Position numbers and translations under genes: made by a program. Under the pieces are notes generated by a model. That model was not told where the DNA came from. It saw only the letters and a program-made list of their open reading frames with translations, and did not search any database. Of a DNA stretch of 64,000 nucleotides, positions 1 to 13,300 are shown one piece after another. Source of the stretch: Echinococcus granulosus (Eukaryota > Platyhelminthes > Cestoda > Cyclophyllidea > Taeniidae); NCBI RefSeq assembly GCF_000524195.1, contig NW_020170394.1, positions 362,309 to 426,308 on the forward strand, written 5' to 3'. Position 1 is the first letter of the stretch, and each line of letters opens with the position of its first letter.

Positions 1-548
1 CTTCCCCCCTTTATAACTCATCGCATCCATATATCAAAACATGGTATGTGCTCTAAGAAGTATTCAATCAGAGGAGCTGTTGAATATTTCGATCTGACAT
101 GTAACACTGAAGTTTGAATAATCCAAATTGACTCATCTGCAAAGTCCAAAGGCTAAATGACAACTATCAGAATAAAAAGGTCCAAAAGAATGATTTTAAA
201 CAGAATTTTTGTAAGGTAGAGCCTTTATAGTTTACCAAGCTCATACAAAATTCGGAAACATTCATTAAAAGGCCACATAGTTGAAACTCTTCCGTCCACT
301 AACACCTTTACCCCCACCCTCAACTGCTGCAGTTTTGTGCTAGTCCTGACTGCGCTAGTGAAAATTGTGTAAGCACAGTGACAAAACCATTGCGCATGGG
401 TCCATTTCTGAGTTATATACAATAAACTTTTACTAAAACATGCTTTTCGTAACAAATTTTAACGACCTAGACTTCGGGGAGTGCTATTAGTACTTAAAAA
501 TGCTAGTATAGGTTGATTGCAGTAGAAAAGCGACGTCAAATGAGCTGC
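1..548. other. 3' flank of the TRAK gene
   Basis: AT-rich sequence lying downstream of the TRAK stop codon on the minus strand. I see no second gene. The short open frame at 225-455 has no recognisable content, and no canonical AATAAA is obvious on the minus strand. The polyadenylation site may use a variant or lie outside the window. Confidence 0.5.
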
Positions 549-3500
549 CTACACGGCCTGAGCAAAGATGGATGTCAGACCAGTTGAGCCGAGGGTGCTA
601 TCATCGAAGCTGTGCTGCGGCGGAAGTGCGGCAGCATTCTGGTCAACCACCCAACTGCGGCGATTCACAGAAGGCTCACGCGAAGATGGAGAAAAGGGGG
701 ACGGCCTCCGCACATCCGGCAGCTTCGGACGTTGAATTGCTCTTAATGAGGAAAAAAGGTATCAGTAATAGAACCAAAATAGTCATTACGAAGAGGTAGG
801 GTAGAACATCTTCAATGATAATTAAAAGAGGAGAGTATGTGGTGGTATTGAGACTTTACAATTTGATGGGTGGAGGGAAGTGGAAGACAGGATTAGTGAC
901 AAAATGAGAAGGAAAAGTAGCCTTACTGGTCGATGGGGGTGAGCTGGAGAGAGGTGTGGTGCTGGGTAAAAGCGCGAATAACCTCAGAGGATTCGTCCTC
1001 GTCTTCCTCCACCTCTGGTTCCTGCTCCAATTCATCCACATCCCAGTCGAGGCCATGCCGGAGGACCAGACGTCGGCTGTCCAGCAGCGCCGCAACCACT
1101 GCTGGTGAGGATTCCTCAGTACGTCCCCCCGATGCTCGGTGCGCGGAGTCTATCGGGTCTGCCAGCGCCACCACCAAAGAAAAATAAAAGGTATTAGCAT
1201 GACTCGCTACCATTCGACATTCGATTCATATTTCAAGGGCTTTCACCAAACGAATTACTTGCAAAGCTTGAAGCAAATAGTCGTACTTTTGTTAAAAATC
1301 ATATTTAAGTAAAACCGACAAATTTTGGAAAGTGAACCCTGTGCAAAATCACCTAGCTATAGCCATGATGGCAACCATTAAGCATGGTTTCAGAATCCCA
1401 TCGAAACAGCTATAGCAACAATATTGCAACCACTTCGACAGTAAAATTTCTATGTAATTAAGATGAGATGGTGACTCAGATCCGACCCATTACACTTTGG
1501 TGCAAGAGTAATAGTAAACAAAACGTCCTCTTCAATTAACTTGTGTAATTGGTAAACTTAGAAAAAAGTAAAATCTGCTTATCACGAGTCACAAATCGTG
1601 CCTGAACAGCTGGCGAAACCACTACTATCGATGGTGGGATCGTCCCAGTCGGTACACTCAGTTCCCGTCCGCATCCTGGAGGCTGCTTGATTGGGATGCA
1701 TCTCCATGGTGTTATCTACAGCCTGGCAAGAACGGCGATCAATTGGACAGAGAGCTACACCAGACTGCGGGGATCTGCGAAGGAAAGCATACTATAACTA
1801 CTGACGGATCAAAAGTAGAACAGAGTCAAAAGGGACAGAAGTACTTTTCGCGGAGAGAGAGGGCGAGTTCATCGGCTATGGAGAGGGGCTTATCGGTGAG
1901 AGGCGAGGAGAAGGGATCAGTGCCTTGTCTACCCTCGATTGAACTGTAGAGGAGGCGCGTGGGCCGCAGGCTGGCTCGCCGCGACCGATCGCGCAACTTG
2001 CGCACCGTGGCCTGCGCCTGAGTGTACAGGGTCAGGCTCTCGTCGTACTTGTCCTTCATGTCGCGCAACTCACGCACCAGGTTCTGATTCACTGTGTTCA
2101 ACTCCTCCACCTTTGATGCGAGCATCTCGTTTGTCAGGCCAACCTTCAACGATTAGTTGTACCAAATACTACGTAAGTAAGCATTCTGTCACGTTATGGC
2201 CTCCATGTTGTGTTTTCGTGGTTGCAACATCTAGCCTTCTGAACTTTGTATACTTGATAATAAAGTTGTTTATAAACTCAAATCTTGACACAGCTTTGGC
2301 AGTTGACTGCTCGCTGCGGAAGTACGTCACATTACTAAAGGTTTTATGTAGCGCAGATATATTAGATGTGAAATATCAAATCAAGCGATAGGCATTAAAA
2401 ATGCCTTCCAAAGTGCACAATTACTAAAAGTAAATCCTCGACAGAGGTCATGATTTGAGCAGACTAGACCATAACTTTCTCACACTGTTTTACGCGTTTC
2501 TGCTACGTTGATCCAAGGCGAAACTGACCTACCCAAACAAATGACTGGTCAGAGGAATATACAGCAGCAGTAGTGTATAACCAATACACGTGGTCTAAAG
2601 CTGACTACACCCAAAACAATTAGCGATACGTTCCTAAACAGGATTAGGTTTCACAAACAGAAAAGTAGATTGACATGGGAAGTGAGTCCTACCTGGTTGA
2701 GGCTGTTTTCCAACTCTCGGCTGCGAGCGGCGAGAGCGTTGACCTGATTCTGTTGCTGGATGAGGGCATCAGAGCGGCGGAATTGCTCGTCAGAGAGGTT
2801 CTTCATATAGACCATTGCGTCACCCAATTTGCGCAGGCACTCCTTCAGCGTTACTGTCTGCTGCTCATCCTTCTGCTAGGAATTACACCAAAACATATAG
2901 GCCACTTAAACTTTGAGAAAAGCGGGGCTGTAGGTCTTTCACTTCTTGTGGCACAGCCACCAAATCAGAACACATTCACGGAAATTACTGTGCAGCCCAC
3001 TTAAAAACGAAAGCATCCTGTTCTGGATTGCAGACCAGCTTTAATTGAGTAGCTCCATATAGTGGAAGTACAAAACCCCACTAAAATCTTAGGCACGTAT
3101 CCCAAACCCTTGAAGTTAACGCAATTAGCCGAACGATAACTCAGGTTAGGAAGTGTGGGACATAAACAAAAAGCGTAAAGTGCGCAAAAGAAACTGCTCC
3201 CATTGGAGTGATGCTAAGAAAGACTGCAGTGAAGTCGCCATTCTGCCACAGACTAAATGAATGAACTTATTCTATCCTTCTCTCAAAACCCTAGATTGCT
3301 TAACTATCCATGCTGCCACCTTCAGCACTTTAAACGACGGAAAAATATATGCAAAGGTATATTTAACAAACCATTTTCGTACAGTGCAACGTATAATTTC
3401 ACCTGCTTTAAAATGAAAAAAATAAAAACATAAATAAGTCATTATTCGAGGTCTATGGAGCATTTGCTTTTTTGATAAAGACCTGATACTGTTGTTAGCG

Positions 3501-6500
3501 GGTGCTGATACATAAAGTAATGTAAACTAAAGGCATCATTTCACGTTCCGAAATGTACAAATGTGCCGAATCAGGGCAATAATGCGGAATTACACACTGA
3601 TCTCGCATTTGGGAAGACAAATTTGGATTTTCAACGCGTTCCCACTTAGCGTTTACCCTAATATCAACAAAGGATAAAGCCACCTAAGCCGCTTCCCGCT
3701 GGCCCTCACAAGAAGGCGTAAGTAACCGAGTTGGATAAAGGTATGGCTAAGCTCTTGACAACATTATTAAGTTGTCACACCCATTTGGACACACAATTGC
3801 GCAGCACAGAAGCATGGGTCTGAAATAGACCAAAAAAGCAATGCTCTAGCCCTGGACCAATACACATATTGAAAGATGCTTCCGCTAAGTGTGCAGGAAG
3901 CGCTAGAGTGATCACTTGCCAATTAATTTACAGTAGGATCATGTGATGTACTTGGCATAAACAATGCTGCAGAAGAAGCCTTTTGCAGACGACATGGCAG
4001 TCATTCTATTGCACTCTTAATCAATATTCCGTAAAAAGGGGCGGGTAAACAATAAACTGAGACATACCGTGCTTCGTATAGAGGCGTTTTCCTCTTCCAG
4101 GGCTTGCAATTTTCGATGGATTAACTCAATATCATCTTGGCTCGCCTGAGTGCCGTTTTTACTAAAATTGGCAGTAAAAGTTGCGCATTAAATGAGGCCA
4201 TAGGAATAAGGCAAACATACACATCAGTCCAGCTGGGGAGAAAATTAAGTATATTCTTGCGGACATAACACGGGTAAATAGACGTTAGCACGTCACTGTG
4301 GTGGTGAACGGCTCTAAAATCCAGCCCCTTTACAATTGTATCTACGATTCTACAACCACATTTTACCTGTTAATGCACATGCAGTAACCATTACTTTTAA
4401 GCGTGAGCCAATATGGAAAACTGGTACCAGCCACACACAACCTCCTGAAAAGCATAAACGATGGAGAGCACGCTGGAACAAAGCATTCAAGCACCCGGGG
4501 TGGCGTGTATGCAACGCCTTCCTGCATATGCTGTTAAAAAATAAATGAGGCATGTTAGCGTACTTTAGTTGAACTGCGGCGCACACACGGAGGATGAACC
4601 CAAACACAAAACTCAAAAAAAAATCACCCTCAATTTAACTAAACAAATGTTGTAGAAACATAGTAACTCAATCAGATTTGATTCAAAATGACGTGCAGAA
4701 ATCTTATGAAGGCGTCATCTGAGCAATGCCAAATACGTTACTTCATATCATATGTGGCGGACGAACTTGAGAAGGGTGTTCCTCAATTTTTTGCCATCCA
4801 ATGTTCGATAAAACTACACATAAGTATGTCTATTCACGTAATACTAAGAAGTGGGGTAAAAGTAGAATTACCAGTAACGATTCGGGCGTTACAGTTACCC
4901 TAACGGGAATGACAAATAGAAGTACGAACACGCACAAACATACAGACGCAAAAACAAATACGCCTCCAACAGACGTAATAACGAAGGCAACAACGTCATA
5001 GCAACGCTGCAGTGAATAGCCGACTGACAACGGGAAGTTGCAAACGGGATGGGGTGGAGGTGAACGCTACTTCAAGTGAGATGCAAGCTGGTAGCTGACA
5101 AAGTATGCTTTGGATAACTGTGCTCAATCACTTAATGTTAATTTTGTGAACAAAAATGTGGTCCGTGTTTTAGCAACTGCATAGAGGTTATAAGTAGAGA
5201 TTTGGTGGGAAACGCAACCGGTAGGCCGATGTGAAAAGCCTGCAAACGTGATTAAAGAAGGTGTCAATTTTAATTTTGAAAGATAAGTGGTTCACGTAAG
5301 ACATTAGAAAGGAGAACTTAAAGACATGGGCAGAAGAAAAGTAGAAATAAGGTGATGCAATTCACGCTTAGCATAGAGGCTTAACATGTGAGGTATTTGA
5401 GATCGGATAAAGAACGTATCTCATGGCAACCAAAGTGGATGGTCAAAAAGGAAGGGGTTACAATATAACATTACATGACTTTACACCAGGTCAAAACAAA
5501 GCATGATCGCAATCCAGGTGCATAACAATGAGTGAATATAGAGACACATTGTTTTTAAACAAGAAAACCACAAAAATCACAAAATTTTCCAGAATTCAAA
5601 CTGTCTTGCGCGCTTTTTTTCAGTAATTTATTGACAAGTGATCTATAGGGCCGAAAGTAAATAAATGAGAGCAGGCACTGCGATTAAAAGCAGCTACAAA
5701 AGCACCGAGTGTAGAATAGGGGCCCCGCAAAAGCCGATTTGTAAGCCTAACCACATACAGAAGTCGTCGGTCCCGAGAAGAGCAAACATACCGCATGGAC
5801 GTTGACAAACACGGCGACCGGTAGAGGGGATGTTGGCAGTAAGGGCATATACCCGGATATCTGTGGCGAATTGGTCAATGAGATTAAAATCCCCACCAAA
5901 CGTATGTTCGATTTAGTGGAAAGCAGAGCAAATGCAGTGATGCTTTGTTCATGGGTCATGACAATGTCGCACGATAACACTTCATCGCTTTGTAGCAGCA
6001 TGTATCAAAAAGCTCAAGCGATGATGAAGGAATCAAATTGGCGGCGTTCATAGTGTACTACGGATTTATTGATGGCTGAGACGAGGGAATCGAGCGCAAA
6101 TGGATATCAAACCCACCTCTTTGTTGTGTCAACAATTTTGACAAAGTAGAAAACATAATACAGAACATAACATAGCAGACCATACAGTATCCACTGATTT
6201 ATGTATGAAGCGATTCAGTACATAAAAGCAGACGTATTTTGATGTCTAAACAATACTTCACATTTAAGCTGGTGATCAATGAGAAAACGGCACTCATGTT
6301 GGTGAACAATATCAAATAAGTTTAGCCAGATACAAAGGACCTTGATTAAGAGCAAACTCCATAGTGCAACGTGAATTCGTAAAGGAGAGGCGTACCCAGA
6401 GGTCTCGCTTCGACAACGCGACCGTGACACCTCGGGGTCGCCAAAGGGCCCGTCAGCAGAAGGCAGATCCGCCTCGTTGGCGCTCTGGTCGTTCCACATC

Positions 6501-9500
6501 TGCAGCAGCTCCTCCTTCATGCCTAGGCTGTGCTGCAGCTGGTTTATCTAAAGAAAGAGCGCCACGCCTATCTCCTACTTGTTGAAGTAAATAAAAACAA
6601 TGGCTAGAGAACAAAGTGCAGCCGACAATAGACTGTTTCATGTAGCAATATTGATTCGATTTTGAGGTACCAGACAAATGAATAACAGTAAGAGATATTT
6701 ACTTGGTAAAAAGCAACCTACTGGGGCACATCGGAAATCACAATTTGAAACGGTATTGCTAGGCAAAAATAGGATTTTACACATGTGGGACATCAACCTA
6801 AATTTCGATTCTAAGGAAATTACCAGACGTGTTACGCAAAATCACAGCGCGCACTAGTGAGATGCTCGTAAAACCCATTTATGAGTTTTGATTAATAGCA
6901 AAATTCAGTTCAAATGAGTCACTAAATTTCGTAAGCTGCAATCTACGAATAAAAAAATTTACAAAAATAATGATTTGGTCGGTGAGCATTGAGTCACATG
7001 CGCACACATCAAAATTCAAAATTTGTGGTTTTTATAGAGGGATTTCATTATCTATTTCGAAATAGTGGGTTTCGAATCTAAGCTTATCCATGCCTCAACC
7101 AACATTTGAGGGGATTTACTATTAGATTGTGGGGAATTGGAAGGAGGGATGTTCGTCACATGAGAGTTTACGAACTCAGCTAGGCACAAGCAGAGACTAA
7201 AAACCTACTGTTTCCATGGCAGCAGACATCTGCTGCTCCGATTCACGAAGTTGACGGCCGAGGTCTCGATTCCTATCAAGCAATGACTTTCCGATTTGAG
7301 CTGCCAATTCAAGGTCATTTTGTTTCTAAAAGCAAGTACAAATGATGGGCATGCTATCAGTTTATTGAGAGATAAAAGGTACGTTGGTAACACACTGGGA
7401 ATTTGTGTAAAATTTGGCGCCAAGTTACTCGATCGTTCATAGCGAGCTTCTCGATAAGGATGTCCAACATTCAAACGTAGTTACGATTCACCGATGTTTA
7501 ACTTATTATTTGTGCGATTTTAAGTAGATTTACGTCAAGCCAGTGAAACAAACGCACATCTAAATTTATAACCCACCCAACCAGTAAGAAAAACATGACA
7601 CAGAATTGCAAACTATGGTTGTAATAAATGGGAGGCGGAGGTTGTGAAAATACGAGGCTGATGCGTTTGCGTAGGCGGCCATCCGTTAGATTGACAAGAG
7701 AACCGGAGATTCGGATGAGAAATTTTCGACCAGCCACAGATGCTTGATCAATCATTTATCCACAAATTAAGAGTGAGTTCCATCAATTGAAGGTTGAAGT
7801 AAAGTATATTTTCAGATAACGCGTTCCCAAATGATATAACGGGACCTGTGTACACTGCCTTTTCGTTAAGAGCGGGATGCAGAAATGAGAAATAGCTTAC
7901 TTATGTTTCCGACGCTATGAACGTGTCAATCAAGTACCAAAATTCTTAACAGGCTATTTCTTAACTTGCCATTGATGCTTGACCAATGCAAGACTGAGTA
8001 TCAACTGTGTCTGACGTGGAAATGTGTCCGAAGTGGTTATTGGTGAGTGGTACATGAAAATGTCGGTTTTGATAAATGCACTCCAGTTAACCAAATATTA
8101 GCAGACATTAAGCCCGATTCGTTTCGTGATGGCAGCAAATAAACGACGTCAGTTCGATCACTTATTGCTAATGCATGAATTTGGTTAGGGCCTGTACAGC
8201 GAAATAGCGTCGAGGCTGTTGGTGGTTTTGAGAGGGGGGAAACGACAGGTGGGAATTAGGGTAAGATGCATCACGCCCTCTAGCAAGAAGGCATTGTCAA
8301 AAGAGAAGTCATTATGGCAATTTATGCGCATCCGGGATCGTTAACAATGTGCATTTTTTTAGATTTTTGAGTTAAAATTACCTGGAAGAAATGATTAAGT
8401 TGACGTAACTGCAAGGCACAAATTCTCGACGCTATACTGAATGAAAGAGCGGAAATAGTAGAGCTGAAAAAGTCGCCTTTTGCTAATTCAGACTCTAACC
8501 ACTGGGGTCACGTGTGACATAAAACTAATGCTACTTAACGGGGCGGAATCCGAATGCTTACATTCATTGCCCCATATTTAATTACCTGGGCGGCACCATC
8601 AAGTATGATACGGAATATCGCTTGAGAAGTGGCACTTTTGTCTAATACTCGCCGAAAATAATAGAAATGTGCGATAGTTTACTGCAGTTTAAAAGAATTT
8701 ACCATGGACTTCAAGCACCGTAAAGTGCTTGGTCATGCGTAATTTGGGATTAATCCTCGCAGTTTTAGGGTGAGCAGTGACTTACCGTAATTGCAAATAT
8801 ATTTTGCTGCTATTAATATTCTTGGAGAGACAAAAAGTAGGGGTTAAAAGGAATGTAGCGCTCTTTTAAAACAGTGTTATGGGATTACAAAGGCTGACAA
8901 TCCAGTGGAGCTTAATGGCACTTTGGCACTTATGACTTTTACACAGTGGTTAAGATTTCTCAGTTGAAACCGTGAAGTCTAGTAAGATTGTGCTAAAGGC
9001 CATCATTCAAGCACGCGAATCACATATATGGCGTTAGCGGTTGGCATGCATGAAAATTTAATTAATTAATGGCAGGGTTAGATGAGTCTAAATGACCCCA
9101 AACGTAGCTCAAAATGGAACATTGCAGGAAAAATCTCCAATTTTATTACATCAGAAGTACATCGCTTTGTTCCCCCGTTTTGAAAAGCATATCCAATAAC
9201 ATAAAAGTTCATTGTAAAACATAATAGGAAGTGTAGTGGGGTATCGAAATAAATCAGTCAAAAAGTGCACCAAGCAAGGATGAAAAAGAGACTAGGAGAA
9301 GAAGATGAGCCCTTTACGCTGAGTTGCCTTAGTTTGCACCTAATTAAGCACGAATAAAGCAATAGCACACTTCTGACCACCCTGTACCTAAGTAATTTTC
9401 AGCTGGCAAAGCGTCACACTCAAAACGCAAAGAATGTTACATTCCCCCCCCCCCCCAAGCACAGGGACCCCAATGATGGCAAAATGAATAATAAGACGAT

Positions 9501-10379
9501 AGAAATTCAGATAGTGTCTACCAAAATGGGCCAGGAATCAAAAATAGACAAAATTAGTTTAATGAAAAAAAACAGAGTATCAACTGGAATTAGGTGGGTC
9601 AAATTTATAAAACCTGAAATTTATTTAACCTTGATTGAGAGTGACTTGGGAAAAGACCTAATTCAAGTAACGAAAATTATTACCTTGCACCTTCAAATAG
9701 TGAATAGCATATAAGTGGATGATGAGGGATGTTAAAAGGGGTAGAGGAGTGCGATCTCGGGTTATGGAATAGGTGACCTAAAGATGGGTTGTCGACTTAC
9801 GTCAGTTAGGAGGCGGCGCAGAGCCTGGGGATCGTCGAGACTTCCCTCCATTTGCTGCAACTTTCGATCGTAGAGAACTAAAAAGGAAAAGAAGTGCACA
9901 ATAAAATTGCAAGACTATCGTAGCCATTCACGGACCGCAGTTGGATGTGAATTGATACCGAACGCCATTTACCGAAATGACTGAAGGTAAACAACTATTG
10001 TAATTCATTTACCGAAGTTTAAATAGCCAAAAAGCACGTTTGTTATTACGTGCTCAAAGTGAACGTCATAGCAACAAAACTGCAGCATTCACACGTGTAG
10101 AAAAAATTAGCATATAATGTATTTAAGAATATCAATTAAACAGACATTTTGCCTTTTTAGAGTAGAAGTAGATTTAAACTCAAAATTAGGTAGAAAATGC
10201 GGATGAAATTGGGATGAACTACGCACAATGAAATCCACCAGCGGGGAGTCGCTAGATGCAGAATGCACGGTCTTCGCCACGTTTGTCAATGTATCATTGG
10301 AAAAGTGATTTGGACTCGCCGACAGGTTTTCTACTGACGATGACTGAGTGGACACTAGTATCAGCAGTAATAACAATTT
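549..10379 (-). CDS. TRAK: TRAK/Milton-type kinesin/dynein adaptor for mitochondria, 10 exons, 5' end not found
   Basis: Family role (known): links kinesin-1 and dynein-dynactin to Miro on the mitochondrial outer membrane. Exons read on the minus strand: 10379-10223, 9877-9801, 7325-7209, 6547-6396, 4161-4068, 2875-2693, 2143-1845, 1675-1593, 1158-927, 741-549. All joins keep frame and give 528 residues plus a TAG at 549-551. Seen: DLELAAQIGKSLLDRN (exon 7325-7209) matches the HAP1_N/CC1-box region of TRAK. INQLQHSLGMKEELLQ, IHRKLQALEEEN and RELRDMKDKYDESL follow in the family order, then a Spindly-like LSIADEL. The tail is Ser/Pro-rich, with an acidic stretch (VEEDEDESSE) in exon 1158-927. 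Mammalian TRAKs exceed 900 aa, so this copy is short. Uncertain: exon 10379-10223 (it opens with Leu-rich KLLLLILVSTQ and has no ATG), the 1845/1675 junction, and the weak donor at 1592. At least one upstream coding exon is missing. Confidence 0.87.
1845..2143 (-). other. TRAK: TRAK exon with second coiled coil end and Spindly-like motif
   Basis: The 299-nt exon begins VGLTNEMLASKVEELN, continues through RELRDMKDKYDESLTLYTQ (TRAK: RELEDKYAECMEMLHEAQ) and ends near LSIADELALSLREK. That last part aligns with DSLAAEIEGTMRKE, the Spindly-type motif that contacts the dynactin pointed end. The acceptor (GTTGAAG) has a poor pyrimidine tract. The donor (AAAA|GTACTT) is weak but is the only one that keeps the conserved REK and remains in phase with 1675-1593. 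Confidence 0.75.
2876..4067. other. TRAK intron
   Basis: A 1.2-kb intron between the LEEENASIRST exon and the QKDEQQTVTL exon. In mammalian TRAK about a dozen residues (EASQLKTETITYE) lie here that are absent from the joined flatworm reading. Either they were lost or a very small exon is hidden in this intron. I did not see a convincing one. Confidence 0.5.
4162..6395. other. TRAK intron with an unexplained 84-codon ORF
   Basis: A 2.2-kb intron, AT-rich apart from roughly 5740-6060. That patch holds a minus-strand ATG-to-TAG frame (6001-5747, starting MLLQSDEVLSC). The opposite strand is open over much of the same interval, from a TTG at 5802 to 6053. I recognise neither translation and read the patch as chance or as a decayed insertion. 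Confidence 0.4.
7209..7325 (-). other. TRAK: TRAK exon carrying the CC1-box (dynein light-intermediate-chain binding) motif
   Basis: A 39-codon exon with acceptor TTTTAG just above 7325 and donor GTAGG at 7208-7204. It reads KQNDLELAAQIGKSLLDRN and then a heptad-like helix. The AAxxG core (AAQIG) is the signature by which activating adaptors bind the dynein light intermediate chain. Phase is 0 at both ends, matching the exon at 9801-9877 before it and 6396-6547 after it. This is the exon that identifies the family most clearly. Confidence 0.9.
7326..9800. other. TRAK intron with a poly-C tract
   Basis: A 2.5-kb AT-rich intron with no recognised gene. A homopolymer of 13 C residues lies at 9444-9456. 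The plus-strand frame 9484-9714 (MNNKTIEIQIVSTKMG, Lys/Ile-rich) starts just downstream but looks like AT-driven noise. Confidence 0.5.
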
Positions 10380-13300
10380 CTAGCTAAAACTGTTTCAGCA
10401 TACGATAACAAGTCAGAGGTCAGTGTGCGTAATATGGTACCATTAAAGAGCAAAGTTCAGTGCCACAAGTCATGGCAAAAGCGCGACAGTGACTTTAGCC
10501 TGTTAATAATGATGGGAAGCAGAAACACACAAAACATTAAATCGGGAAGGTGGCGCGAATAGTGTGAATTCCATGTAAGCTCCGTGAAGAAGCAAGTCAT
10601 ATAAGTGGGCTTAGGTAAATCAGAAACTGATAACTTTGTAATAATTTTTTTTCTCAAAGATATACGAAATTCGTTAAGGATGGGAAAATTCGGGTGTTCA
10701 ATTTTGATAACATTAAAGTGCAAATACACTCGAGCATTCTGATGTCAACAAAAATGTAAAAGGTGAAACACGGTGATGAACAGCTACTACGGATTTAATG
10801 CTCAACGTCAACTGAATGAGACGTTGCCTTACATACCGCATCAAGGTGTTTAGCGGGGAGTTCACGTGAAGGACCAGCAATTAAGTGATTAAAAAGAAGT
10901 AGGGAAGATTGTTAAAAATAGCAATAGCCAGCATAGCATTAAGGTCAAGAGGTGTGTTATCAGACGCTGCAAATCAATCAAGTGATAACACCACATGAGT
11001 TTGAGGGTTGAAATTCAACATGAAAGACTCAATATATGTTGGTGAAGTTCCTCCAGACGTGCGTGAACTCTTCTTGAATACTGTTAGTAAATGGTTCAAA
11101 CCTAGAATGAGCTACGCTGATTAATTGCGTCAACATTACCTGTGTAATTGCACAAATTTTACCCCTTAAAAACGCTAGAACTTCCCGAGGCATGCGTGAC
11201 CGCGTGAGTTGATGATCAGCAAGAATGGAAAGCACCACCCCAAAATTGCACGAGAGTGATAGCTACAAGCAGGAAGGACCTTCTTCGAACTCCGGAGTTC
11301 AATGGAAGAAATACGAAAATAGCTTAAACTAATAATGTATTCTATTTTGGGTGTGGATATATGAGTACCAAAGGTAGCGCATCATTCGCATAATATGCAC
11401 AACCTCATCGGAACCCATGCACAGGAATGTGCAGTAACGCAGAATTAAGTGCATTGTCTTAAAGGCCCAGGAACTCCCATATATAACATAAAATTTCACA
11501 AAAATGAAAGCTACACGTCGGTTTATGTTTTGACTAGTTTGCAAATTGACCCTCAGCGAGATCAAATTTAAAGCAAACCTTCAATGGTCCAGTTCAGACG
11601 GGCAATACTGGATATTTCGTCGATTCGTTGTTTTATAACTACAAAACGATCGCACAGAAATGTATTATATTGCGACCCTACTATTCTGGAATGCAACATT
11701 CCTGACTAAAGAAATGAGACGATTTTTGGAAGAAATGAATAAGAAATATCTTAGCGAGGATAAAACAGGTACTAACAGCTACTATATCTAACATCTGGAA
11801 TAAATTTTAGATACAAAAAATAAGAAGGAAGCGTAGTACCTACTAGCCTGTTCGACTTGAAGGGGTGAATAGACTCGCAGAAGGTAATTTGGCAAAAAGT
11901 ACCCAACACTATAAATAAGTTCTCGTTAAATCCAGATCCTTCAATCAATTCAAAATAAGGGAAATTGTTATAATACACTTTTGTGTACAAAGTCAAGAAT
12001 AAATGCAGAAAATTAACGCATAAAACCTATGAGGTGCGCTTAGGTTCAAGTAAAACCCTTAAAGTGTAACATGACTGGAAATAAATTCCGAAGTTTTTGT
12101 TTAGCGATTATGTCTATCCGAAAACGGGAAATGTCAAAAAGTAATTGGACGTTTAGATAAATTTAGGTAAGCACCATGAAAATTGCTTCCTAGCAAAAAC
12201 AGATGCTTAGTACTTAATCAACATCCTGCACGATTTTAGGACAAAACTATGGAAATAATTTAGGGAATAAACCTTGTAACGAAATAATTTCGGAGCAATT
12301 AACAACATATATTCATGTTACCAGCAGATTTTGTAATGTCACGACGACTGATATCATCCAATGACACTGAAGGGCTCAAGATTCATGAATCCTGAAATGA
12401 ATCGCAGTTTTCGATACGTTCCAATGGAAAAGAGCCCTCTCACACAGAGAAGAATTTTATAATAGCCAATGCTATTTGGGCGTGAAAAACGACTGTAAAG
12501 ATCGCAGAGCGATAGGTGGATGGCTGCACGCGACAAGAGCGAAGCCAATGAAAATTTAGTGCTAAGAAATTGCGTAACAGCGAACACACAAACGTCAGGA
12601 GACAGTAGAGTGAGTCCATATGTCCTGCAAGGCGCATACACATGAGACAGTGTCGCATTCCCGTGAATTCCGAAACCATGCCTCGAGGATTCATTGCTCT
12701 GCAGAAAGGAGTACAGGACACGACGAATCGAGGCACCAAATGGGGCGTGATTGGATGCATTAGAGTTCGCACTGCATGTGCCCAAGTTCTTGCGACCCAA
12801 GTTTCTCCCCGGCACATATGCATGATAGTTACGAGTGTCATAAACGGGGGAACATCAGACACCAAAAAGTGGCCATCTTCGCTTTAGCGCTCCAAGAAGA
12901 GACAAAGACACGCCCTTCCGTGTTCATTGCGCAAGACCGAACAGAATAGTAGAGTTAACCTCTTACAACATCACAAGATATGAAAATTCGACAGCAAGCA
13001 GAATATTCGTGATGTGATTGATAAGCGTAATTTGTAAACATTCTTCCAGGTATCGTTTATCATGATTGTGGACTCTTTCCATGTGATTGAATAGATGTAA
13101 TAACTTGGTCTAGACATATAATTCCCCGAATTTTTTGAATCGAATACAATCAAAAACTGCCAATTGATTTGTATCATTAAAACGACTTCAGGTGAATTGT
13201 ATTTACGGGTTAATACAAATAAGCTCCCGCAGGATCAAGGGCGTACAAACAAGCGAGCTATATTTTAAGAGAAATATATGCTACTGGTTGTTGTTTGAGT

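Noticed and set aside
5747..6053. Opposed frames in the TRAK intron (84 and 83 codons)
   Set aside because: No family recognised and mutually overlapping. The plus-strand frame starts at TTG. Recorded only as an odd patch.
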